Positions 1-5,194 of a stretch of 5,567 nucleotides of DNA are shown here, piece by piece (the stretch's first letter is position 1; each line of letters begins with the position of its first letter). The position numbers and the translations under genes are program-made. The stretch is from Parvibaculum sp049303435 (lineage in GTDB: Bacteria > Pseudomonadota > Alphaproteobacteria > Parvibaculales > Parvibaculaceae). The notes under the pieces were generated by a model. The model searched no databases. It was given only the letters and a program-made list of their open reading frames with translations, and had not been told where the DNA came from. The stretch is taken from the NCBI GenBank assembly GCA_049303435.1, contig JBAQNC010000173.1, positions 1 through 5,567 of the forward strand, written 5' to 3'.

Positions 1-482
1 TCATGGGCCGCGCCGTGCGCGAGGTTTACAAGATCGACGGGCCTTCGCTGGAGGCGCAGTCTGAAAGCTTCAGCGTGTCGATACTGTTGGGTGGCCAGAT
101 CGGGCAGGGGCAGCTGCGCCTCTTCCAGATCTATTCGGCGGGCAATTATATCGAGGCGACGGAAGACACGCCCTATCTCCAGATCGGCGAGCACAAATAC
201 GGCAAGCCCATCATCGACCGCGCCGCGACCTTCGATACCGATGTCACGGACGGGATCAAGCTTGCGTTGATCTCGATGGATTCGACCATGCGCTCCAACC
301 TCTCGGTCGGCATGCCGATCGATCTAATGGTCTATCGCCGCGACGCGCTCAAGGTCTCGATGGTTCGGCGGATCAAGGATGACGATGCCTATTTCAAAGG
401 CTTGCGTCAGGCCTGGTCTGACGCCCTGACCAAGGCCTATCAGACCATTCCAGCCCCGGATTGGCTGAAATCCGCCAAATAG
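1..482 (+). CDS. Anbu-type proteasome-like peptidase (COG3484), 5'-truncated by window edge
   Basis: This is the C-terminal 159 or so residues of a predicted proteasome-type protease of the Anbu (ancestral beta-subunit, COG3484) family. Recognition rests on the block reading FIEATEDTPYLQIGE-like (here NYIEATEDTPYLQIGEHKYG), then KPIIDR, SMDSTMRSNLSVGMPIDLMVY and a final DDDAYFKGLRQAW, which I recall as family hallmarks. Family members are about 240-250 residues, so roughly the first 85 residues, including the N-terminal catalytic threonine, lie before base 1. The first ATG in the window (base 3) is therefore internal, not the start. The protein is cytosolic and assembles into ring or helical (lock-washer) oligomers in studied homologues; its substrates are unknown. 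In other genomes anbu sits with transglutaminase, alpha-E and ATP-grasp genes, which could lie upstream. It ends with TAG at 480-482 and shows no evident link to the downstream genes. Confidence 0.85.
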   Translation, partial: MGRAVREVYKIDGPSLEAQSESFSVSILLGGQIGQGQLRLFQIYSAGNYIEATEDTPYLQIGEHKYGKPIIDRAATFDTDVTDGIKLALISMDSTMRSNLSVGMPIDLMVYRRDALKVSMVRRIKDDDAYFKGLRQAWSDALTKAYQTIPAPDWLKSAK

Positions 483-508
483 TGTTGCCTGACGCTTATA
501 TCGACCGA

Positions 509-526
509 ATGGTCCGGAACTTGCGA
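509..526 (+). promoter_or_regulatory. Possible sigma-54 (-24/-12) promoter upstream of the LysR gene
   Basis: Bases 510-525 read TGGTCCGGAACTTGCG. The invariant GG (511-512) and GC (523-524) are exactly 12 bases apart, and TTGC is complete, as in the RpoN consensus TGGCACG-N4-TTGCW. Three positions deviate (TC for CA after TGG, and G for W at the end). A start would fall near 536, about 37 bases before the LysR ATG. No upstream activator site was recognised. The match is weaker than that at 4963-4980, and GG-N10-GC arises by chance often, so this is a candidate only. Confidence 0.3.
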
Positions 527-572
527 CAGAACGGGGATGACCTCGCTTATTTCATACGGCAAGTGACCGGAA

Positions 573-1565
573 ATGGCCGACCTACAGCTTGTTCCTCAGG
601 ACGAACGCCAGTTTGCGCGCAATGTGGACTGGAACCTGTTCGCGCTTTTTGTCGAGATCGTTCAATCGGGCGGCATCAGCGCGGCGGCGCGCGCGCTCAA
701 TCGGCAGCAGCCGACGGTGAGCGCAGGCCTCAAGCGGCTTGAGGAACATCTCGGCGTCGAGCTTTTCACGCGCACAAGTCACGGCGTCGAACTGACGTCA
801 GCGGGTCGCGCGCTTCTGCCGCTTTGCCAGAAGATGATGGAGGCGGCGCGCGCTGCGCCGCATGAAGTCGCCAGGGCCGCGCATCTGCTCGAAGGCGTCA
901 TCAATATTCGTTCGATATCGAGCGTCGTCTCGCCGCAATTCGACGAAGCGCTGATCGCCTTTCACAAGGCGCATCCCGGCGTCGAAATCCATCTGGAAGT
1001 CATGCCCTGGCGGCAGGTGGTGAAAGCGCTGCGGCTTGGCGAGGCGGAAGTGGGCATTGCCTGCGACAGCGCGCCGGGCGAAGGGCTTTGCTATGAGCCC
1101 TTGATGTGCGAGGTGCAGCAGCTTTATTGCGGACGTTCCAATCCCCTCTTTGGCCAGACCGTCGCTCTGCCCTCGGAGTTGAGCGAAGAGGCCTTCGTGC
1201 TGACGGGGCAGGACGAGCCGGAGGAACTGGAGCGGTTTCGGCGTCGCTTTGGTCTGGGTTTACGTAATGGAGATCGTGCCGGCTCTTGCGGGGCAGGGGT
1301 TCCGTCGCGCGGCGGTGGTTTTGCAGAAAATCTTACCGAGGTGACCCGGCTCATCGAGCTTGGCGTCGGCATCGGCTTTCTGCCTACCTGCGTTGCGGAA
1401 CCCCTGATTGCCGCGGGCAGGCTCTGGCCCTTGCTTCCGGAGGATTTGCTGCCGAGCTACCACGTCTATCTGGTGATGCGTGATGAAGCATCGCGCGACA
1501 CGCCTACGCAGATATTTCTGGACGAAATTCTCGATCGTCTGCGCCAGCGTCCGCCGTCTCTCTAG
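573..1565 (+). CDS. LysR-family transcriptional regulator
   Basis: This is a DNA-binding regulator of 330 residues. Residues 18-84 form the LysR winged helix-turn-helix: NVDWNLFALFVEIVQSGGIS, then AAARALNRQQPTVSAGLKRLEEHLG and LFTRTSHGVELTSAGR. A periplasmic-binding-protein-like effector domain follows from about residue 105 to 320, with LGEAEVGIA, QQLYCG and LGVGIGFLP segments. The start at 573 gives the short N-terminal leader (ERQFARNVDWNLF) that I recall in close relatives; only a weak ribosome site (AAGTGA, 561-566) precedes it. Residues 232-248 (1266-1316) are a Gly/Arg/Ser-rich insertion-like stretch between GLGLR and GFAENLTEV that looks foreign to the family, see findings. A LysR box lies directly after its stop, so it probably controls the downstream 1664-3604 unit, with the binding-protein gene possibly included. 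Its co-inducer is unknown; a guanidino compound is a guess from context. Confidence 0.88.
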   Translation: MADLQLVPQDERQFARNVDWNLFALFVEIVQSGGISAAARALNRQQPTVSAGLKRLEEHLGVELFTRTSHGVELTSAGRALLPLCQKMMEAARAAPHEVARAAHLLEGVINIRSISSVVSPQFDEALIAFHKAHPGVEIHLEVMPWRQVVKALRLGEAEVGIACDSAPGEGLCYEPLMCEVQQLYCGRSNPLFGQTVALPSELSEEAFVLTGQDEPEELERFRRRFGLGLRNGDRAGSCGAGVPSRGGGFAENLTEVTRLIELGVGIGFLPTCVAEPLIAAGRLWPLLPEDLLPSYHVYLVMRDEASRDTPTQIFLDEILDRLRQRPPSL

Positions 1566-1567
1566 GC

Positions 1568-1584
1568 CATAGATTTCATCTATG
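1568..1584 (+). promoter_or_regulatory. LysR-type operator (T-N11-A palindrome)
   Basis: The sequence CATAGATTTCATCTATG is a perfect 7-bp inverted repeat around a TTC spacer. It contains T1570-N11-A1582, the signature of LysR-type binding sites. It begins two bases after the LysR stop codon and lies about 80 bases upstream of the ATG at 1664, a usual place for an activator recognition site. The regulator encoded just upstream is the natural candidate to bind it. As the stem has no T-run and only 7 A/T-rich pairs, a terminator role is unlikely. Confidence 0.6.
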
Positions 1585-1633
1585 CCGGTCATTGTCATTT
1601 CCTGACTTCGCGGCAGGCTCGCGCCCGGTCATT
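1585..1633 (+). repeat. 9-bp direct repeat CCGGTCATT, 40 bp apart
   Basis: CCGGTCATT occurs at 1585-1593 and again at 1625-1633. The 40-bp offset is close to four helical turns, so both copies would face the same side of the DNA. They lie between the LysR box and the start of the downstream gene. They may be secondary binding or activation half-sites, or chance in a short region. I saw no convincing -35/-10 pair around them. Confidence 0.3.
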
Positions 1634-1663
1634 CTTTTTCATCGAAGTAGTGGCGTGAGTGCG

Positions 1664-2512
1664 ATGAAGCAGGATGCGAAATTCAGGGTTCCCGGTTTTG
1701 ACGAGCTTGTCGGCCTGTGGTCGCGTTCGCTGATTGCCTGGCCCGATGGCGTCGAAGATCGCGATACATGGGTCAACTGGATGCAGGGCGAGAGCATCTA
1801 TATTGATCTGCGCCAGCCGCCTGGCGAACCGGACTTCAAAAATGTGCGTGGATTGCGCGACCTGGACCGGGAGCAGTTGACCTGGCTTGCCGAACAGGAA
1901 GGCTTTGCCGGCGCGCTACATTTTGACGGCACTTATTTCGAGTGGCGGCGCGAACTCGATTTCCAGCCGGAAGCGATTTATTCCGACGAGGGAAAACTCT
2001 GGTTCGAAGACGGCAGGATGGTCGAGGAGGGGCGCGATATTCCTTATGTCGAACATTGGCATGTGGAGCCGATCACGCGCGCGCCCGTCTGCGCCGTGCG
2101 GCTACAGGGGCGGGCCGATGGGCTTCGCGGTTTCCTGCTGCGCGTCGGGACGCTCTTCATGTATGCGCGCGGACGTGCGGTCGATTTTCCGGTGAACGAC
2201 GGCAAGGCGGGCAAGCATTTGCGCGACTATGTCGCCGAGGCCTCCAACCTTCATGTGGCGCAGGATCTTGTCGATTGCGAGATTTCACAAGGGGCGATCA
2301 CGTCCGCTGGCTGGATCATCCAGCGCTCGACCCTGCCTTTCCGCACCGCTCAGAATCTCGCGCCCCAGATGTTCGAGCAGACCGGCGCGCTTGTCACATC
2401 CGATACCGCCCATGATGGCCGCCAGATGCTGCGCCACTGGGACATTGTCGATGTGGAAGGGGAGGCGTCTTTCCTTCCGCATGTCGGGCCTTCGCGCGCG
2501 TTTTTCGTCTAG
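1664..2512 (+). CDS. Conserved protein of unknown function, paired with a 2OG oxygenase
   Basis: The product has 282 residues and no signal peptide or membrane segment, so it is probably cytosolic. I do not recognise a named family. It has a tryptophan-rich N-terminal part: LWSRSLIAWPDG (residues 18-29), TWVNWMQG (35-42) and IYIDLRQP (45-52). Next come a charged/aromatic stretch (YFEWRRELDFQP), DEGKLWFEDGRMVEEG and VEHWH, then a hydrophobic FLLRVGTLFMYARGR segment; the last stretch reads RHWDIVDVEG. The alternation of short polar turns and aromatic strands suggests a beta-rich, possibly barrel-like fold, which is inference. An upstream TTG (1592) would add 24 residues of poor character (MSFPDFAAGSRPV) across the operator region. 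A GTG at 1655 is also possible. ATG 1664 gives a clean N-terminus, though its ribosome site is weak. The oxygenase gene begins 3-21 bases after its stop, so the two are almost certainly co-transcribed and functionally linked. Confidence 0.75.
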   Translation: MKQDAKFRVPGFDELVGLWSRSLIAWPDGVEDRDTWVNWMQGESIYIDLRQPPGEPDFKNVRGLRDLDREQLTWLAEQEGFAGALHFDGTYFEWRRELDFQPEAIYSDEGKLWFEDGRMVEEGRDIPYVEHWHVEPITRAPVCAVRLQGRADGLRGFLLRVGTLFMYARGRAVDFPVNDGKAGKHLRDYVAEASNLHVAQDLVDCEISQGAITSAGWIIQRSTLPFRTAQNLAPQMFEQTGALVTSDTAHDGRQMLRHWDIVDVEGEASFLPHVGPSRAFFV

Positions 2513-2533
2513 GGCATGAGTGGAGATGAAGTC

Positions 2534-3604
2534 ATGACCGGTCACAGCAAACCTGCCGCCTTCGATCATATTCCCATTGTCGATATTGCCGGATTGCTTG
2601 GCGGGGATGAGGCCGCAAAGCGCGGCGTCGCCGCCGAGATCGCCAGGGCGGCGAGCGAGGTCGGCTTTCTCTATGTGACGGGACACGGCATTGCGCCCGA
2701 GATGATCGATCGTCTCTGTGCGCAGGCGGCCGCTTTCTTTGCGCTGCCGGTTGAAGCCAAGCAGCAATATTACATCGGCAAATCCCGCGCCCACCGCGGC
2801 TATGTACCGACGGGCGAAGAGAATTTCTATTCAGGCGATATCGCCAAGGTGGACAAGAAGGAAGCCTTCGATCTCTCCATCGAGGTTGCCGACGACGATC
2901 CCGACCATCTGCGCGGCTATCGCTTTCTGGGGCCCAACCAGTGGCCTGTCGAGGTGCCCGGCTTCAAGGAAGATGTCTATGGCTATTACGATGCGGTGAT
3001 GGCATTGGGCGCCAGGCTTTTCGGCGGCTTTGCGCTGGCGCTCGGATTGGACGAAAACTATTTCGATGCGCTGATCACCAAGCCGCCGTCGCAGCTTCGC
3101 ATGGTGCATTACCCTGAAGGCTTCAGTCGCTTTGCAGGCGAGGAAGGCAAGACGGTCAAGAGCGAATGGGGCATCAGCCCTCATACCGACTATGAATGTT
3201 TCACCATTCTCCACACGACAGCGCCGGGACTTGAGGTGCTGAATTCAGCGGGCGAATGGATCGATGCGCCGCCGATCCCCGGCGCCTTTGTCATCAATAT
3301 CGGCGACATGCTGGAAGTGCTGACCAACGGGCGATTTATCGCCACGTCGCATCGGGTGCGCGATGTGGCCGAAGAGCGCTATTCCTTCCCGCTTTTCTGT
3401 TCGGTCGACTACGACACGGTGGTCGAGCCTTTACCGGAATTCCGCGAAGAAGGCGCGCCTGAGTATCCCCGTTATGTGGCGGGCGATCATCTGCTTGCCG
3501 AAACGATGAAGAGCTTCGTCTATCTGAGGGAGTTGGAAAAGCAGGGTGTTCTGGCTGTGCCGGAATCCGAGCTTGCCGCCGTCGGCTCTTTTGGCCGCAG
3601 GTAG
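2534..3604 (+). CDS. 2-oxoglutarate/Fe(II)-dependent oxygenase, isopenicillin N synthase-like family
   Basis: This cytosolic non-haem iron oxygenase has 356 residues from the chosen start. The N-terminal DIOX_N region begins with IPIVDIAGLLGG and runs through SEVGFLYVTGHGI. The catalytic double-stranded beta-helix carries the full iron triad: His217 and Asp219 in SPHTDYECFTIL, and His273 in ATSHRVR. Arg282 and Ser284 (RYS) form the R-x-S site that binds the 2-oxoglutarate C5 carboxylate, so it should be a 2OG enzyme and not a true isopenicillin N synthase. ATG 2534 is preferred because GGAG (2522-2525) lies 8 bases before it; ATG 2516 is possible but has no properly spaced ribosome site. The substrate is unknown. 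The neighbouring guanidine-type binding proteins and riboswitch suggest a guanidino or urea-like compound. Other family members act on amino acids, ethylene formation and plant-hormone-like molecules. Confidence 0.88.
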   Translation: MTGHSKPAAFDHIPIVDIAGLLGGDEAAKRGVAAEIARAASEVGFLYVTGHGIAPEMIDRLCAQAAAFFALPVEAKQQYYIGKSRAHRGYVPTGEENFYSGDIAKVDKKEAFDLSIEVADDDPDHLRGYRFLGPNQWPVEVPGFKEDVYGYYDAVMALGARLFGGFALALGLDENYFDALITKPPSQLRMVHYPEGFSRFAGEEGKTVKSEWGISPHTDYECFTILHTTAPGLEVLNSAGEWIDAPPIPGAFVINIGDMLEVLTNGRFIATSHRVRDVAEERYSFPLFCSVDYDTVVEPLPEFREEGAPEYPRYVAGDHLLAETMKSFVYLRELEKQGVLAVPESELAAVGSFGRR

Positions 3605-3704
3605 GGGCCATGATCGACGTGAAAATAAAAAAGGGCTGGAAACGTCTCCATCAAATAGCCGGAACTTTGCGCATTTTGCGCCTCCTCATGTGAAAGGACG
3701 TTTC
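3605..3704 (+). promoter_or_regulatory. Structured leader that may mask the ribosome site of the first binding protein
   Basis: GAAACGTC (3639-3646) is the exact reverse complement of GACGTTTC (3697-3704), which directly abuts the ATG at 3705 and includes part of the ribosome site GAAAGGA (3692-3698). A further U-G pair (3647/3696) is possible. Inside the enclosed loop is a second hairpin, GCGCA-TTT-TGCGC (3669-3681). When folded, the long stem would bury the GGA of the ribosome site. The stretch shows none of the ykkC aptamer signatures seen at 5000-5104, and no mini-ykkC ACGR loops. It may be a translational control element or an RNA stability element; chance complementarity is not excluded. 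Confidence 0.4.
3610..3693 (+). CDS. Possible 27-residue leader peptide
   Basis: An ATG at 3610 opens a 27-codon frame, MIDVKIKKGWKRLHQIAGTL followed by RILRLLM, ending with TGA at 3691-3693, 11 bases before the ATG of the binding protein. AGGGG (3603-3607) precedes it but very closely. Its reading frame covers the 5' strand of the masking stem (3639-3646), and its stop lies next to the ribosome site, so a translating ribosome would open the stem. The peptide is basic and resembles nothing I know. It may be chance. Confidence 0.2.
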   Translation: MIDVKIKKGWKRLHQIAGTLRILRLLM

Positions 3705-4790
3705 ATGTTGAAAATGAACTGGATGAAGAAAGCAGCGGCGTTGCTTGTCGCTGCTGTGCTTCTGACATCGACGGGCTTTACGCCTGCTTCGGCCGCTGAC
3801 GGCAAGCATTTCAAGCTCGCCTGGTCGATCTACACGGGCTACATGCCCTGGGCTTATGCGCAGAAGGCCGGCATCCTGAAGAAGTGGGCCGACAAATATG
3901 GCATCACCATCGATCTGGTGCAGATCAACGACTATGTCGAATCTCTCAATCAGTATACGGCTGGACAGTATGACGCCGTGACGGACACCGTGATGGACAG
4001 TCTGACCATTCCGGCGGCGGGTGGCGTCGACACCACCATGCTGATCCTTGGCGACTATACCAACGGCAATGACTCGATCTTCATCAAGGGCAAGGGCAAG
4101 ACCATGGCCGACCTCAAGGGCAAGAAGGTCTATCTCGTGCAATATTCCGTGTCGCATTACATGCTGTGGAAGGCATTGCAGAGCGCAGGGATGACGGAGG
4201 CCGATATCGAGACCGCCAATATCGCCGATGCCGATTTCGTCGCCGCCTATAATACGGATGAAGTGCAGGCCGTGGTCGCCTGGAATCCGGCGACGAGCCA
4301 GATCCGCAAGCTCGGCACGGCGTCGGAAGTTTTCAACTCATCCCAGCTTCCCGGTGAAATTCAGGACATCCTCAGCGTCAACACCAAGGTGCTGAAAGCC
4401 AATCCCGAATTCGGCAAGGCGCTGGTCGGGGCCTGGTATGAGACGCTCGCGCTCATGCAGAAGAATGACGCGGAAGGCAAGGCCGCCCGCACCTTCATGG
4501 CGGTCTCGTCGGGCACCGACCTGCCTGACTTCGACAATCAGGTTTCCACCACGGCTTTCTATTACGACCCTGCCAAGGGAGCTGAAGCCTTCAAGGGCGA
4601 CAAGATGGCAAAGATCGTCGACGACACGATGGAGTTCAGCTTCACGCACGGGCTTCTCGGCGCTTCCGCCAAGGACAAGAACTTCATCGGCATCGAACTC
4701 GCCGACGGTACGATTCTTGGCGACAAGAACAACGTCAAGCTGCGCGTCGACCCCAGCTATATGCAGATGGCGGCGGACGGCAAACTCTAG
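3705..4790 (+). CDS. ABC transporter substrate-binding protein, urea-carboxylase-associated NitT/TauT type (first copy)
   Basis: This periplasmic solute-binding protein has 361 residues. A Sec signal peptide is clear: MLKMNWMKK, a hydrophobic core (residues 10-25) and a likely cut after ASA at residue 30. The mature protein starts FKLAWSIYTGYMPWAYAQKAG and has a SsuA/NitT-like two-lobe pattern, with LKGKKVYLVQYSVSHYML and VQAVVAWNP segments. It matches the family I know as the urea-carboxylase-region binding proteins (TIGR03427), whose transporters are now linked to guanidine or urea uptake. The ATG at 3705 has ribosome site GAAAGGA 6 bases upstream; a longer frame reaching back to 3546 overlaps the oxygenase and is rejected. 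By hand it is about 67% identical to the second copy over 94 aligned mature residues. A terminator follows with no permease or ATPase gene in between, so it may share the downstream transporter's membrane parts. Confidence 0.88.
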   Translation: MLKMNWMKKAAALLVAAVLLTSTGFTPASAADGKHFKLAWSIYTGYMPWAYAQKAGILKKWADKYGITIDLVQINDYVESLNQYTAGQYDAVTDTVMDSLTIPAAGGVDTTMLILGDYTNGNDSIFIKGKGKTMADLKGKKVYLVQYSVSHYMLWKALQSAGMTEADIETANIADADFVAAYNTDEVQAVVAWNPATSQIRKLGTASEVFNSSQLPGEIQDILSVNTKVLKANPEFGKALVGAWYETLALMQKNDAEGKAARTFMAVSSGTDLPDFDNQVSTTAFYYDPAKGAEAFKGDKMAKIVDDTMEFSFTHGLLGASAKDKNFIGIELADGTILGDKNNVKLRVDPSYMQMAADGKL

Positions 4791-4816
4791 GATTTCGGAC
4801 TCCATTGACGACTTGG

Positions 4817-4853
4817 CCCGGTCCTTTCTGCCTGAAAGGACCGGGTTCGTTTT
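4817..4853 (+). terminator. Rho-independent terminator after the first binding-protein gene
   Basis: CCCGGTCCTTTC (4817-4828) pairs perfectly with GAAAGGACCGGG (4834-4845) around the 5-base loop TGCCT, and TTCGTTTT follows. The 12-bp GC-rich stem with a T-rich tail is a strong intrinsic terminator in the + direction. The minus-strand exit has no T-run, so it is one-directional. It separates the LysR/oxygenase/binding-protein unit from the riboswitch-controlled unit. Confidence 0.88.
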
Positions 4854-4962
4854 GACTGCCTAGTTTTTCACCATGAAACGGCACTTGCTCGTTTAATGGG
4901 CGGTTTTTTCCATCTGTTCCGTAATCTTTCCACAAAGACCGCGCAATCTCCCCGTTTCCGGG
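4854..4962 (+). other. Gene-free stretch upstream of the sigma-54 promoter, with a weak palindrome
   Basis: No plausible gene is seen here on either strand. A 5-bp inverted repeat AAACG-GCACTTGCT-CGTTT lies at 4876-4894, about 100-115 bases before the predicted start at 4990, the distance at which sigma-54 activators usually bind. It does not match the NtrC consensus (GCACC-N-GGTGC-like) well; CACCA at 4869-4873 is at most a half-site. So an enhancer is expected in this stretch but not identified. Confidence 0.3.
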
Positions 4963-4980
4963 TTGGCCCGTGGATTGCAA
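4963..4980 (+). promoter_or_regulatory. Sigma-54 (RpoN) -24/-12 promoter for the riboswitch transcript
   Basis: TTGGCCCGTGGATTGCAA matches the RpoN consensus YTGGCACG-N4-TTGCW with one deviation (C for A in TGGCAC). The invariant GG (4965-4966) and GC (4977-4978) are spaced exactly 12 bases apart. Taking GC as -13/-12 puts the start near 4990, just before the first conserved bases of the riboswitch. The agreement between predicted start and aptamer edge is independent support. The promoter would need an activator such as NtrC, tying expression to nitrogen limitation. Confidence 0.7.
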
Positions 4981-4993
4981 TTAAAGGAATTGG

Positions 4994-5106
4994 CAGTGGC
5001 TAGGGTTCCGGCCTTCCGAGATTTCGGGAAGGTGTCTGGTCCGAGAGCCGCAGCCTGATCGGTGAACAGCGGTCAGGTACACGGCGGGATAAAAGCCCGG
5101 GAGACG
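4994..5106 (+). ncRNA. Guanidine-I riboswitch aptamer (ykkC RNA)
   Basis: The conserved ykkC blocks appear in order: CTAGGGTTCCG (5000-5010), CTGGTCCGAGAG (5036-5047) and ACACGGCGGGATAAAAGCCC (5079-5098) followed by GGGAGA (5099-5104). Between them are a variable hairpin, CCTTCC/GGAAGG (5012-5017 with 5027-5032), and a second stem, CCTGA/TCAGG (5054-5058 with 5073-5077), at the places where the family has them. The RNA binds free guanidinium and normally turns genes on. Related ykkC subtypes bind ppGpp, PRPP or nucleotides, but the downstream urea/guanidine-type binding protein favours subtype 1. Edges are approximate, as the 5' and 3' closing bases of P1 were not resolved by eye. Confidence 0.95.
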
Positions 5107-5194
5107 GACGTAATGCGAGGATTGGCATTGCACCGCCTTATCACGCCAATCCTCCGACTTGGAACGCACTCAAACGGTCCGGAGGACTGAAACG
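5107..5194 (+). promoter_or_regulatory. Expression platform with alternative hairpins around the ribosome site
   Basis: Three pairings are visible. Stem A: GAGGATTGGC (5117-5126) with GCCAATCCTC (5145-5154), ten perfect pairs. Stem B: TCCTCCG (5150-5156) with CGGAGGA (5180-5186), which buries the ribosome site GGAGG (5181-5185). Stem C: a local hairpin CGGTCC-GGA-GGACTG (5175-5189, one G-U pair), also covering that site. A and B use the same CCTC bases and cannot coexist, so A acts as an anti-masking hairpin. There is no T-run after stem A, so control is probably at translation initiation and not by intrinsic termination. How ligand binding favours A is not evident. Confidence 0.6.

Noticed and set aside
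1124..1598. Minus-strand open frames opposite the LysR gene
   Set aside because: They are low-complexity Arg/Pro-rich mirrors of a GC-rich coding frame, without recognisable motifs or ribosome sites.
1592..1663. TTG start extending the unknown protein by 24 residues
   Set aside because: The extension begins within the control region with the LysR box and repeats, has unconserved-looking composition, and a rare TTG start with no ribosome site.
2285..2794. 169-codon minus-strand frame across the unknown-protein/oxygenase junction
   Set aside because: Both overlapped + strand genes have clear motifs or codon bias, and the antisense product resembles no protein family.
3546..3704. Upstream extension of the first binding protein to 414 residues
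   Set aside because: It overlaps the end of the oxygenase gene in another frame, lacks a ribosome site and would bury the clear signal peptide 53 residues inside the protein.
3605..3704. A second guanidine riboswitch (ykkC, mini-ykkC or ykkC-III) before the first binding protein
   Set aside because: The stretch has none of the ykkC conserved blocks, no paired ACGR-loop hairpins, and is too short for a full guanidine-I aptamer.
4864..4894. NtrC enhancer site upstream of the sigma-54 promoter
   Set aside because: Only a CACCA half-site and a 5-bp palindrome are present; neither matches the NtrC dyad well enough to call.
5117..5154. Intrinsic terminator in the riboswitch expression platform
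   Set aside because: The 10-bp stem is followed by CGACTTGG, not a T-run, so termination is unlikely.
4735..5169. Minus-strand frames over the terminator and riboswitch
   Set aside because: They run across the intrinsic terminator, promoter and conserved aptamer bases, and have no protein-like features.
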